Shown: positions 1 through 13,046 of the stretch, one piece after another | How positions within the stretch are numbered: position 1 is the stretch's first letter | How the letters are laid out: every line of letters starts with the position of its first letter | Source: Lasioglossum baleicum | Lineage: Eukaryota > Arthropoda > Insecta > Hymenoptera > Halictidae | Assembly: GCF_051020765.1 (NCBI RefSeq) | Contig: NC_134929.1 | Coordinates: 20,846,135-20,910,134, forward strand | DNA length: 64,000 nt | Direction of reading: 5' to 3' | Notes under the pieces: model-generated | Seen by the model: only the letters and a program-made list of their open reading frames with translations | Told to the model about the DNA's origin: nothing | Databases searched by the model: none | Made by a program: the position numbers and the translations under genes

Positions 1-190
1 CGAGGGAAACCGTGTTTCGCAGCGGTGTCCTCGACTTGCGATCTTTTCACGAGTAATTAAGATCGAGGGGGCCTCCGAGAGTGGAGATGTTTTTCCCAGT
101 TGAAAAGAGAGGTGGAAAAACATAAATATTAAAGCGAACCTGCTCTCGGAGACGCACGAACTGTCTCTTAAACGTGCTTTAATAACATTA

Positions 191-734
191 TTGCTGACGT
201 TGCGATCGGGATTCGTGATTGACGATTAATTATTATCTTCGATTAATTGTTTTTCTTTTAATTTATTTCCACTGCCCCAATCAAGTCCCAACAAATTCTG
301 CGAGCAAGTAAAAATGTCTCTGAAAATTGTATTAATTTACAGACACAAGTGCTACGCAGACGTTCATTTCTTTTCTTAATAATTACATACGACAGTGTTT
401 TTTAATCGATATCGATGTTGCAAATTGCAAATTGCATAAACATCCGCAGTCTAGTGATCACAAAATATTATGCTAAACTTGTTAGAATTATTGGTAGAGT
501 CTCGTACAATTGCCTTGGACAATTTCCATTTACAAAGTTAATTTATAGAAATCGGTAGTCTTTTATCAGTTGTATCAGTGCTCCGTGTTATCATCTGCAT
601 GCACGTTGCTGACGTTACGATCGAGATTTGTGGTTGAAGATTAATTATCTTCGGATAATTGTTTTTCTTTTAATTTATTTCCACTGCCCAAATCAAGTCC
701 CAACAAATTCTGCGAGCAAATAAAAATGTCTCTG
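191..734 (+). repeat. Partial tandem duplication at the left end
   Basis: Block R1 (191-322, starting TTGCTGACGT) recurs at 606-734 in the same orientation, about 413 bp apart, sharing long stretches such as CCCAACAAATTCTGCGAGCAA. The two copies differ by scattered substitutions and small deletions. No coding sense is supported. The short open frame in the second copy (726-986) looks fortuitous. Confidence 0.85.
434..611 (+). repeat. Direct repeat R2, copy 1 (with copy 2 at 6025-6187)
   Basis: Begins TTGCATAAACATCCGCAGTC, a TAGACTGCGG-family terminus, and continues for about 165-178 bp with high identity to 6025-6187; copy 2 lacks a roughly 12-bp piece (GTAGTCTTTTAT). Both end at the same GCATGYRCGTTGC-like point. 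The terminus suggests transposon-related copying. Confidence 0.85.
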
Positions 735-2499
735 GCGCCTGCAAATAATATTTTCGTTATAATTATATCGAGAATAATTCGGCATTTTTCGCGAACGACT
801 TCAATCAGCTCGATCAATCGGAATTTCACACGGAACGGGAGAGAAATACGTTTTCGCGCAGCAAATCCGCAAAATGGTCACAAACAAGCTCGAATCGAAC
901 AACGTTTCATAAAATTAATTGCAGAGCCGAATCTATTGGTCAAATCGGTCCATAACGAGTGCACATTGAAAATAAGAGCTCGTTAAAGCGTCCACCATTG
1001 TCAAAGTAAACGCGCCTCATTATCCGGAAAATTCGTACTTTTCAGATCTCCGGGCATTCATTACCGCGTCAAAGAACCATGTTTTCTGTTATGACGTTTC
1101 GACGAGCCCCATTTCCCGACGAAAATCCCTCGGCGAATTCATTTCGGCAACGGATCAAGTTTCCAGCGGCGGCTGTTTGTTCTACTTGTTGCTTCGCGGC
1201 CATTTTTCCTGCGATTATTTTATTGGCTGGCTCTGACGGATCGATATTAAAACTGACAGTGCACTATGAACGGTTCGTTAAACCTGCATGTATCCGATCA
1301 ACTAATTTCCTAGCAATTTCCGTTCCGCTTTTTAGGAAAAAGCTTTTCGCCAAACATATTCCAACTGCGCTGCATTATTTTGTTCGCTATTTCCTTTTTG
1401 CGAATTTGCATCACCGAACAATGTTGAATATTTCGAAATTTAGTTCTTTTTTTGTAGCGGGGGTTAAAATATCATATTTAGTATTACAATTCGATTATTA
1501 TATTTGGTTAAATTAATGTATAAGTTATTTTGTTGTCTTTCAAACAGTGTCCAATTTTATGCCAATTAAACAAGTTGAGCTATCTAATTGTCTTCCTCGT
1601 GACTCGCTGCCTTAATACACAACAAAATTCTGTTTATTCAACGTACGCATAAATAATTGTCTAATTTACCTGAAACCACAGAAGTTACAAGAAAGTAATA
1701 TTTCACATACAAGAAACTGCCCCCATAAACGTGGGAGGATCCCTCCACAATACGAAGCAAAGTTAATTAAAGCAAAGCCGGTCTTGCCATTCAGTTGTGA
1801 AGGTAATTAAATGCGAAGGGTCCCGGGAAAATATTTTTAAATTTCCCACTGTGTTGTATCAACGAAATGGGTAACAAAATAGTAACCGATAGTGCATCCA
1901 CCATTACTAATAACTGAATGTGAGAAATCAAGGTAGAAACGAGAGTAGTCTAAACATAAATGTTTAAATGGCACGTAAAAGAAACAGGGTGCAGAGAAAC
2001 AGGAAACGAGATACGTAGTAAAAGGATGAGTTGAGAAAGCAAAAGGAAGATAAGGGAATAATAAAATGCAGGACAGAGCATATTTAGCCAATATAACGCG
2101 AACGCTGCTCTTACAGCACAAAGGGACAACGGAGAAAAGGTCGACGGCAGCTGCGAGAGAATTTCTGTCACTGGGAATCCTATTTATGGGGTCAGTATCT
2201 GGACCTACGTCACTGTTTGCTTTTTAACAGGACGTTAGACACGGAAATCCTGCTATAATTTTAGCGTTTTCGTCCTTGAGACGTCCGTGAGTTTTAACCC
2301 TCATTGGCAGCTCAGAAACAATTGTTCATAAGATCCTGGTTCAAGGGTTCAGCCATTTCACATTTCAGAAATCCACAAATTACGTTCCATTTATAGCGTC
2401 ATATTTTAATGAAAAGGATTAATCATTATACAGTATGTGAAAATACAGTTTCTATGACAAAAATGAGTATCAAATTCAAATGAGTCTCCGACCCATTGA
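735..2499. other. Non-genic stretch without recognised features
   Basis: Open frames here (for example 1079-1516) lack known motifs, plausible splice partners or strand consistency. Nothing else recognised. Confidence 0.5.
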
Positions 2500-2670
2500 T
2501 TGAAAGACAATCAATTTTTATTTTACTCCAGTTCGTGAGAGTTGATGCACACAATTTTTATTTTACTCCAGTTTGTGAGAATTTATACTCTCGAAATAAA
2601 TTTTTATTTCAGTCCAGTGTGTGGCGATCGAGGTCGACAGTTATTATTTTTCATAAAAGTCCGCAGTCTA
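2500..2670. mobile_element. Right half of a TAGACTGCGG-family MITE with internal triplication
   Basis: Ends CATAAAAGTCCGCAGTCTA at 2670. Inside, the block AATTTTTATTTTACTCCAGT is repeated three times (about 2513, 2550 and 2598), the last copy slightly changed; the same block occurs once in the copy at 60041. Confidence 0.65.
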
Positions 2671-4690
2671 CTTATTCACAATCCGGAGCGTCTTCGTTCC
2701 ACGAAAATCGAATCAGAGACGCAAAAATTTAAGCCAACCGTCTCCAGATGAAAATCCCCGAACTTGATATGCCATTTTCTAGTTCGTCAGCTTACCTCCC
2801 TTCGTTCCCTAGTCTACCGAATCTATTTCCATTATCCTAATTTTATTCCGCAGTCCTCTTTGTCCACTTTCCCCCAGAGAGTGCTCTTCCCTCTGATCTC
2901 TTTCGTCGAGTCCCGACCAATTTCTCGGCTGAGCGTGTTCTAGCTTTCTATTGTGCTCTCGATTAAAATCTCTAAATTTCGGATCTTCCCGAAACCTCGA
3001 CTTCGAATTGACGAGACTGCGATAGCGTATGGCGAGAAGGAAGAAACCTTTATTCTCCGTGCAATCGCAAATTGAAATGAACGGCGAGGCTAATCGCGAT
3101 TCATCTTCATCGATTGAGCTTTTGGAATTACTTTCTTTTTCTCTGGTCTAATGGAGTCCATTTTCTCTGATTGTAAGGCAACTCCATCAATTTCTGACTG
3201 TGTTAATGATTTAATATTGTAAATGTTTCTGCAACTGTCGGAGGACATTTTAATTGGAAATGAGAAATAATTTGTTGCCTTTCTGTATGGATTTTCTGTT
3301 ATTAATTTTCATTTCCATCATAACTCGATGTATCTACATATTTGAAACATGAAATTGTGATTGAAACGCATTTTATCGAATTAAAGTGACGAGCAAAATT
3401 TGAATTTCTAGAACCATTTGCCATTGTAGTTTTAAATACTTTAAAGTGGCTCATTTTGTTCGTGAACTGTTTAACGAGCACCTTTGCAAAAATGCAAATT
3501 CAGATGTTTCCCAACTGCGAGCGACACATTACCACCGCATTAACATTTATATAGGCAGTTTCAGCTTCGATGGAACGGCCACATCAAATAAAAAGCCCGT
3601 GACAGGAAACTGTCCACAAGGCGTTCGCAATCTCTGGCGAAGACATTCCGTAACAGTTGCGAACAATCTCGCGAAACTGCGGTCGCAGCTTCGTGTTTTG
3701 CATTCCCACGATACCATGACCGACGCAGTATCTTATCTAATCTCGCTGCGAAATCGAATTCTCCGATGTGGGACCGTTGTGTCTGCTCAGTAACAAGTGC
3801 GAAAAGAAAAGCCGGGTCGTTCTGCGAAATAGCGAACGCGCAGGGTGTCGTTTGTCAGGAGCCTAATTTATTGGAAACGACCACCGAATGCTTCAGTACA
3901 GGCAATCTGAAGATTGTATTCGAATTGGAATGCAATTTGTTATCTTCTCCCTGCGAAAATTGGTTCACAGTAAGCAATAGATATTTTTATTTATTTATTT
4001 TCTGCTTTCCATTATTTTTTATTGAAATTTTTAGTAACGTACTCGACACATTTCTCTGATTAACACGAGTACCAACATGCCCCAGTTCGTTCGTTAAAAA
4101 ATTACCAGAAACAAGAGATTCGAAAATAACGTTTTTACACGATGTGCAAATATACTTGGAAGTATGTAAATGCTAGTAAGAGTTCCGTTAAAATATTACA
4201 AGAAATAAGAGATTTAAAAACGACGTCATACACAATCAAGACATTACAGTCAGTTTTGCGAATAGTAATCGAAGCGATGGAGTCGAAGTTAAAGCAGATA
4301 ACAAACGAGGTCAGCGCACGCCTTCCTCGACGAACATTACGATCTAATTTCACGGGGGCACGAACAGGAGTCACAAAGCACGGACCCACCCCCGCATTTT
4401 TCATTTCTCGCCGGGCTTTCTTTTCGTCGCGATCCTCGGATTCTCTTTACTTCGTTAATTCAACGTTTCTTTATTCGCCTGTCCAACCACGCCTTTCTCA
4501 ATATCTTTTCTCTCTCGTTAAGTCAAATCCCTTCGAACTTTTCCAAGTGTACGAAGCTGCCCCACGGACCCTGCTAATTAATCTCGGGAAATATTTCTGA
4601 TCGATTCTTCGCGATACAGTGGCTCGAATATCCCGAATTTCAAAAAATTGCCAATAAGCTGTTTTAATTAGCCCGCGAATCTTTATGCGA
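2671..4690. other. Non-genic stretch
   Basis: Several open frames up to 152 codons on both strands (3446-3793, 4142-4600) overlap one another and show no family motif. I see no repeat or gene here. Confidence 0.5.
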
Positions 4691-4747
4691 AATGAAAATT
4701 GTATTAATTGACAGACACACAAGTGCTACGTAGACGTTCGTTTCTTT
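4691..4747 (+). repeat. Dispersed copy of the 323-375 segment
   Basis: Shares GAAAATTGTATTAATT, CAGACAC and AAGTGCTACG with the sequence following R1 at 319-375, in the same orientation. Part of the same family of shuffled duplications. Confidence 0.7.
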
Positions 4748-4770
4748 AGGGTGCCTCTAGGAATGGAGCG

Positions 4771-5245
4771 ACGCGCAGACGAACCCGATGCGAAACCGGG
4801 GAGCTGCACACGATCATGTTCTGCCTCATCGACACGGACGTGTGGACTATAGTAGTAGGCTTTTGTCCATACGTATAATTCCACACAATCAAATTTTGTA
4901 AGAACTTTAACAGCTAATATATCAATAACTATTTGTTTGCGACATATGGCTCCTTTCAAACATTTTCTCTTTTCGACGAGTAGAAGGCGTTGATGTAAAA
5001 AAGAACTTTAACAACAATTTTCTTTGTTATAAACAATTCTGCAGCAAGTTTCTCTTACAAATGTCCACCGATCCAGAGGTGTAGATTCACCCCTAGGTCG
5101 GATGACCATTACTTTTTATACACCCTGTACAGTTTTCGTGCCCAACGACGAACCCAATGCAATATTGGGGAGCCACTAGGTTGGATAAATCTCTGTTTGG
5201 ACAATTGGAATGTGGCGAACGAACCTGATACGAAATCAGGGAGTC
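4771..5245 (+). repeat. Three copies of a small hairpin module with matching stem changes
   Basis: Copies near 4771, 5146 and 5218 follow the pattern GAACC-stem-loop-stem-GGAG. Stems: CCCGAT/ACCGGG (one mismatch), CCCAAT/ATTGGG and CCTGAT/ATCAGG, each closing a 5-base loop (GCGAA, GCAAT, ACGAA). The latter two copies are 72 bp apart and share GGAGYCRCTAGG downstream. Stem bases change in pairs between copies, suggesting the fold matters. Not a complete hammerhead. Function unknown. Confidence 0.55.
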
Positions 5246-6024
5246 GCTAGGATAATTAGTAAGCCTCGTAACTAGTATAATTTAATTGATACAATCCGAG
5301 GGGTAAGATTGTATCGTGTGGGGACGTTCAATTACTTGATTAGGATATTGGATAATAATTATGGGTTTAATGAATTTGCGAATGGATTGAATTTAGAATA
5401 GAAAGAATTGAAAGAAGATATTATCTAAACTAAGACGCATGGTGTTGACGCACTGGCAATGCGGGGGTTTCGGAGCAACCTTATCACTGTCTAATAGATT
5501 GTACACCGAACTCACGGAATCTGTACGGTTAACTTTTGATTCGAAGGGGAACTTTAGCCCGATCTCACTGGTAGTTGACATCCGAGATGCAGCACGACGC
5601 GACACGATTCTGATTACGACAGTACTAGCCCACGAGAGTAGAAATGCAAGGGCTTATATATCCCTGCAATGACGGGTGGTCCTTGTAGAGTACTCTTCAA
5701 GTGAACCTTTGTGTTTTGTCGACGTCCAGTTGGTCGTGCGTATGTTTGGGCCCTGAACTAAACTAAACAGCTATGTAGATTTATCTAGGGTAGCTCTGTT
5801 CGTTTACCTAGAACGGTATTTATATTGTATTTAAGTTTGTGTGTATTCACACAAACTAAATGGAAATTATTTCATACTTTTTAGTGCATTTTTTTAGTGC
5901 GTTTTATCGAAGCCTGTTTAATTTTTTTTATAAAATTGATTTCACTTCTAAAAAGGCTGCTATCACTGAAAACGAGATTTTATTTGATTCGAGTTTCTTC
6001 AAATTCGTCTATAAAAATAGTAAA
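5246..6024. other. Non-genic stretch after the hairpin modules
   Basis: AT-rich, with short open frames in both orientations at 5393-5672 that show no motif. No repeat arms were found. Confidence 0.4.
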
Positions 6025-6187
6025 TTGCATAAACATCCGCAGTCTAGTGATCACAAAGTATTATGCTGAACTTGTTAGAATTATTGGTAGAGTCTCATAG
6101 AATTGCCTTGGACAATTTTTATATACAAAGTTAATTTATAGAAATCAGTTGTATCAGTGCTCCGTGTTATCATCTGCATGCATGTTG
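6025..6187 (+). repeat. Direct repeat R2, copy 2
   Basis: Partner of 434-611. The similarity starts and stops sharply: upstream and downstream flanks are unrelated to those of copy 1, so this is a discrete transposed or duplicated segment. Confidence 0.85.
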
Positions 6188-7439
6188 CGCGTACAAACCA
6201 GCGCATACAGCTGGAAACTGGACTCGCACGATTGGTTTTCTTCGCGGCGAGGAGTTCGACGTGAACATCAACGATCAAATAACAATCGGCGTGCATGTGC
6301 ACCGTTTCTCGCGGAATAGTTATCGGCTGTAATGAATCATCGTCCCTTTGTGATCGGTGCATCGTTACATCGTTACATCGGCTGGAACGTGTTCGACCGA
6401 TACCTTGCGTTTCATTTGACGTTCGGTAAATTGCGATCTGTTCCCATTTTATGCCGCGAGTGACAACGATAAACGATAAGGGCGACGATTGCATTAAATC
6501 ATCTCGGGGAATTGGGTCGTCATTTCCGCCCGCGGATGTTTTCGCCGCGGGATCATCGGGCTAATGATCGGGGGGACGATGGAAACTGGATTCGAACGGT
6601 TCGGGAACTCACTATAATCCGGTCACTTCAATATCCTTCCATTAAGGACCAGCTTTGTTTCTTCTTGATTGCGATTCCATGTTGTTTCGAATTAACGATC
6701 GCGAAACAATTCGCCGATTATTATTTGAAATATAATTTTCAACTTATTAGACGTATAGAAGTACACGATGTACCGAACGTTATTCAATTATTCAATAAAT
6801 TCATTTACTCCCGCATAGATTCCATCAAAAATTCATGCAAAAGTGGAGGTCGGCAACTCAGCAATTTTTATGGTCGTTTTTAGTGCTCACAAATTTTTTA
6901 ATGTTATTTTACGATCGTTGCTGCGACCTATGTATCTCTCTCACTGAATAAATAAAGATCGTCGTTGGCCCGGAAAGTGGCAGCATGTTTAATTGTTTGG
7001 CGTTCAATACCGCGCGAATCCTCAATTATTTGTCTTCGTTATTTAGGTTGGCCAGTGATCGAGGATCCGCTGATTAATTCCATGTACACATGCAACAATA
7101 ACTTTAGCTATGTAATCAGCTTACGCGGCTGACGAGTTTGCGGCATTCCGATCGATCGCCTGGCACGTTTTCAGTGAGAAATTGTAATGATTACCGATCC
7201 AGACGTCGCGATTGCTATACGTCGTCACCTTTCCGTCGCCGCACTGGGACACAGGTGTGCTCTTTATTCAGTAGTATCTGCCGGAAACAAGTCAGACACG
7301 CGAGCACTTGGCATCTCGACCTACCACGACACTAATTCTTCCGAACATTCCTTGCAATTTGCACTTGCAATCTCGCGCATACGATTCTTCTTATTTTGTT
7401 TCTGCTGTGATATAACTTTTGTAACTTTTAATTTGCTAG
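6188..7439. other. Non-genic stretch
   Basis: No supported gene. The 6081-6494 minus and 6512-6883 plus frames lack recognisable domains. Confidence 0.45.
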
Positions 7440-8165
7440 AAGTTTTACTCACGCTTCTGTATTTCCCAACATTCATTTAATTCACTTGCTGATTTACTTA
7501 CGCTTCTGTAACGATTCTTCAAAGAGTCTTTTAACTTTCTTTGAATTTACTCATTATTTCACTACAGAGAGTGAGAGTGCTTCTATAATGAATTCACAAT
7601 TTTAGTGTTCCGCAGGTTCCTTGGTTGATTAAGGATTTAATTTACTCACGGGTTTACTTACACTTAAGAATTTTCTAGTATTTTACAATTTCTTGTCTGA
7701 TCCGCTCGCGGCTTTTTTATGTTTCCATGACGACTGTCCAACGTTTGCGGTTTACGACTTCCACTTGAACTCTCCCATCCGTTTTATCTTCACCCCTGCA
7801 GTAATTTTTCTACCTATTGTATTTTTATCACTTCTTTTTTCATTTCCCAGTTGTTTTGCTTATGTTTCTGTAGCGATCCTCCAACTTTTCTCTGCTTTAT
7901 AACCACGTTTTTAACTCTCCCATCTGTTTTATCTGTACCGCTGTAGTGATTTCGTAACTTTTGTATTTTACTACTTCCGCTTTAACTCTCTCATCCATTT
8001 TATCTACGTCTCCGCAGTAATTTTGTAACGTTCGTATTTTATATATATATATCTCATTACCGTCGTCATCCATTTTATTTCTATCCCGCGACCATTTGAT
8101 TTCATTATTCCAACATTCATCCTAACTTCCGCAGTGATTCTTTAACTTTCGAATAATTTTAGTTG
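7440..8165 (+). repeat. Degenerate T/C-rich tandem repeat, period about 71 bp
   Basis: The clearest units begin at about 7769, 7841, 7912, 7983 and 8055, each with the order AACTCTCYCATCYRTTTTATCT, then a Y-GCAGTRATTTYGTAAC block, then TTTGTATTTT. Earlier diverged units contain TTACTCACGCTTCTGTA (7445, 7495). Copies differ at many sites, so the array is old. The pyrimidine bias is confined to one strand. Confidence 0.7.
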
Positions 8166-11100
8166 TTACTAAATAGTTTTACAATGTCATACTGGGCCAA
8201 CACACATTTCCATAAAATATATCTACCATTTTTAGAAAGTTTCAGCTGCGCCAATTTCTAAAGAAACCAATAAATAATCGCCGCCAGTTTCGCAGCTCGA
8301 GGCGCGAAATAAAGTGGTAAAATACATTGTAAGGCAAGGGGTTAAGTGTGTATATACACTGGATAGCTTCATATAAGCGAAGGACCTCGGTGCGCGAGAC
8401 TCTCCGTTAGCGAAAAATAGATCTCGTCAATTCGCTCTTGACGTTATCCCCTAAAGACGTGTGATCAAATATTTTACCGGCGAACCAGTCGATGGGGTTC
8501 TTCTCTCTTAATTCACCTCGCAGACAATCGAACGGGGTGCCAGGCACACCCTACATCAACGACGAGGCAACACGCGATCTCATCTTTCTTTTATCGCAAT
8601 CAGAATCCACTTTTGTTATTCGCAAATACTTATTTTCGATCATTTATTCGCGAAACCTTCGCCAACACATTCCCGATATTTTTCTGATTAAAACGAGCCC
8701 AAACACGCCACAGTTCGGAGCACATTTTCTTGTTCATTCAATTGTCTGTCGCCATTCGCATAATCGAGGTTCTACTGAATCGTGGATTACAGGAGCAAAC
8801 ATGCTCCGAACAGGGTCGTGTTTGGACTTATTTTAACCAGGAAAATGTCACGCATATATCTATAATAAGTTCCACGATAAATTTAATGAAAAAATAAAAT
8901 GAAAATATGATGGAACATTAGCCGACAGTTTTCCGCGAGATAACTTTTATAGCGTACACAGACCGTGGAGCGAGCAACAAACAACGAGCAGCACCGACTG
9001 CGCGGTTGTTTGATCTATGAAAATCCAGGCGAACGCGCGACGGTCTTGTTGCAACAAACTCGCCGGGCTGTAATTTTGTGTTTGTGTTCTTGGCGAGAAA
9101 CGTTACCCGTTCCGCGAACGTCTGTTGACTGCAACGCTTCCCTATGTGTCCGAGCTTTGTCGGTTTCCGGTTAATTACTCCGCAGAACACTTTCAGTTGG
9201 TTTTAGGACTTCGCAGCCCGCATTATGGCTGGTAGAATTACTACGGATGTATTGTTACCTGTTCCCGCGACGAACAAAAGCTGCGAAATTGTTTGCTTAA
9301 AATCGCGTCCAGTGATTTTTCCACGCACGTTTCATCGATACCAGAATATACAGTACTTGAATTTTGTTACCACCGAGCTGCAAATATTTATGCGGAACAC
9401 ACGTACCTGGTTTAGTTGCCTGCAGCAACAGGAACTCGATAAAATAGCATTTTTTTTTTTACACCAACAAATATGTGGTTAAAGCTTAAATTTTTTTAGT
9501 GAATTTTCAATTCTCGTCTAAAGGATTCTCAAGCGAGAATTTCAATCGCAAATCGAATCGAGTCCCAACGCAGTCGAGCCGCGTTTCCAGCGCGCGAACT
9601 TTTTAACAACGTCACGTGTGTCAACGCAGCCGTGTAATTAAACTGCGCCGCCTAATTATTGTCGGGGCACGTTCGCAGCTACAGAACCCGGTTAATTTAT
9701 ACCGATACCGAGATAAACTAGGCGGGGATGTGACCGCGAACGGTAAACGCGGTTAATTTCCTGGAAACGATGGGGTTTTCCTTCTGGAAAATTGATTACG
9801 GCCAGGTTAATTGTGCTCGATACCCTCAAATTCAATTAACCAGATTTCGTACAAACCAGAACCGTACAAATATTTTAGACAACAAGGTAGAAATCTTGTA
9901 AAGACTAATTTATAGAAAATGTCTAGGTTCAGATTTTCTACGATTCAGATAAAATTTTAATTTCTAATCAACGATTCGATCAATTTTCTCTGCGAAGAAA
10001 AATTTTTCGGAGACTCATCTATACGAAATTATCGCCACACAAGTCATTTTTATAAATTTTTATACGCGAAGAATTCGCACCCAATCGTGACAAACCACCT
10101 CGTGCATCAAAAATCGCATCCATAGGTCAGCAGAACATTGCATTTTTCCGGACTGGCACTGTGAAATAAAATCGCAAGAAACGGGAGACTCGCATTGTTA
10201 CCAATATCCGAAAGAATTCGCGATTACAGGTCACCGAGCAGCAATTATTCTGCGCATCAAGCTACGGTCACGTCACATAATTTCGGTTCGCATTCGAAAC
10301 GAGATTTCACGGTGCATAAACCATCGGTGCCGATATTGCATCGGATAGCGGGCGTTCTATTCTCAGCATCGCTGGAAATTGTTAATAGACTTCCCATTCA
10401 TCATTTATAGTTAACGACGTTCATTAAATCACGCACCCCCTGTTTATGTTTCGCAACACGCGTGCGCCCGGGAACAATGGCGTATTTACGCGAGAACAAT
10501 ATTCGCCGAGGACGTGGGGCGATGTTGCGAAATTCCGAGACGCTGCAGATGATTTCATTAGCTCGGCGAAAGCATGGCGACGCAATTAATTGAACCGGAA
10601 GCGGTGAAACACCTCTTTCGAGGCTCGAGAGCTTTTACTGCGTCCTTTGCCCGGTGACCAGAGACCACTTTCAATCTACACTGTGCTTCAAATCAACATC
10701 ACAAAGCCCACACAGAGTAGATCTTGATGATTTTGTAAAAGAGATTTACAATAAAATCGAACTTCTATTACCATTTTATTAACTGGAAATCTGGTAATCG
10801 ATTCTCTAATTGCAGCGGATTGAACCAAGCAATTTCCAAAACATCGGTTGTTTATTCGTGTATTTATTAAAATAGAGTACCAAAAATTTCAACAAGTTCA
10901 CGATTCTTCATTTATTGCAGCTCGGGAAATGATTTATATTCGAACATTATAATTTTGGAATTTTCCGAAGCGCATCTTTTCAAATATTACAATAAAATCA
11001 AAGTTATACCAACATTTTATTCACTGTTAATTTTGTTGGCGATGAAACGTTTTTGTTTCGACTTTTTGAAATTAAATAATTGTCAATATGTTCGTCACGC

Positions 11101-13041
11101 TTTCTCATTAAAATGTGCCTGTAAACAGTAAATATTGGAAGAATACGGAACACGCGGGGAACGATTACTGATTTTTCATCAAAAAACTCACCGGACCCAG
11201 CGGAAGGTAAATAAATGTATCACAGAAAATATTATTCTGTCACAGATATTTAATTGAAACGAAAAGCAGAGGTTGCAATGAGAGAATAGAGGGTGCAAAC
11301 ACGAAGTTCGACAGAATGCAAAGGGTGCGGGCTGCATGTACATATCTAGCGACGAAACAGGTGGATCCAATTATCTATCGGCGATGTTTCAAACCCTTCG
11401 GATCTTTTTGCCTCGCTTTTCTGCATGATCCTTTCGGGTAACATGCCTAATCCCTTCGAAGCATATCGACAGTTTTCATGAAAGGCAACAGCACACGTTC
11501 TTGTAATGCCAGCTGAATGAATTCTGTCGATATATCACGATGCGCGGGCGGTTGTGTCGGAACGTGATAAAAAATTAGCGAAAACTTCGAAACACAGTAC
11601 TCTAACATAGATCGTGTGAGGCTACCATTTTTTCAAGACCTAACCCAAATGTATTATTTACTGTAACATTTCAACCAATTTTTCATTAAACCTGTTTCGC
11701 TTGATGTTTGTCCCACTTCACCGAAAATGTCTCGGAGGGATAAAAGTTTTTGGCAGTTTCCGACCGGGGAAGAAAGGTTACGAAAATACAATGCTCCCGT
11801 CGTTGCTTAATAAATCTTGATTTTCGCACGTTTTTCGCATAACCACCAGCCGTAAAATGTTTCGGCGACGCTTTACGACTCCTGCAGGTTTCCGAGCGAC
11901 GTCGCGCGAACTTGTCGACGCACGACCGACCTGTTTGAGTGTAATCTTACTGCACGAATTTCGCACGCTGTGTCGGCCATTTTGTGGATCCTGTTACAGG
12001 GCGAAAATTACCACTAACAAAAGGTGAGAACAGAGAGGAACAATCCCTCCAGAAACCAAGTTTCTAAATACTTGTCTCTTATCAATTAATTTCTTCTTTT
12101 CCAACTTTTCCAAACATGAATTACGTCTTTAATTCTAATTGCACTTTTTATACACAGCTTAAACGGAACACAATTACCAAACGATTGTTTCCTCTAGAAG
12201 CGAACACTCGACGGGGCGAACGGTTTTAATAACAAGTGAAGCGACCGCAAAATTATTATTCCTTGACTAATATTTTTAATTCCCCGGGACGTCGACAAAC
12301 GATGCGGTGCTTTCATAATGTCGACAGGGCTCGTACAAAGATTCTCCGAAGATTTTCCTTTCAGCTGGTACGTCGCTACTTTGTTATTAATTTTATAGAG
12401 CGACTTCCGTTACCCGCCTCTCGCGGTGTTTCTTCAGAATACATTTCAGCGATCGTTTTATTTTCATACCTGAATCTTATCTGAAATTCTGAGCGACGCG
12501 CCGCGGACAAATTGCTCCGCTTTACGGTTTTTCCCGCACACCCTTTTCATGCTGCCGCTTTATTGAGATAATGCTGCTTTAAACATAGGATCGAGCAAAA
12601 TTTCAGGTGTCAAGATGATGCTGATTTTACATTTACATTTAATTTGTAACGGTGTAGTAACCAGTCACTCTTCTTCCCCTGAATTCGTGCTCCCTCCCCT
12701 CATCTAGCGGCTTTGCGTTCGACAAATAAAATTGAATCCTTCAAGTGGAAAATTATATCGTTACCGGGTTCTGTTTCGGAACAGGGAGTAAAACGACATT
12801 CGAAGCAACAGGTTACAAACAGTGATTCTGAAAACCGCTTTACACAGTTACTGGAGCGAAATATTATTACAAAATGAGCCACAAAGTTTGCTGACAAACA
12901 CATCTATTGTCATAAAACGAACCAAAAGCTAACAAACTGAATTTTCCTTTGAGATTTCTCTGTATTAATTGTCGTGCTCACTGGACGCTTTAATACTCGA
13001 TTTACGGACTGGCAAAAGCGACAATGGGGTTTATATTGTTA
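8166..13041. other. Non-genic stretch
   Basis: Nothing convincing beyond weak internal similarity, for example the two TTACAATAAAATC-containing blocks at 10748 and 10990. No gene or RNA recognised. Confidence 0.45.
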
Positions 13042-13046
13042 CGACG

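Noticed and set aside
1079..1516. 145-codon plus-strand frame
   Set aside because: No recognisable domain, splice partners or homologous repeat; such lengths occur by chance in 64 kb.
4142..4600. 152-codon plus-strand frame
   Set aside because: Overlaps an 89-codon antisense frame and has no motif.
4771..5245. Hairpin modules as hammerhead ribozymes
   Set aside because: The CUGANGA and GAAA boxes with three flanking stems are not all present.
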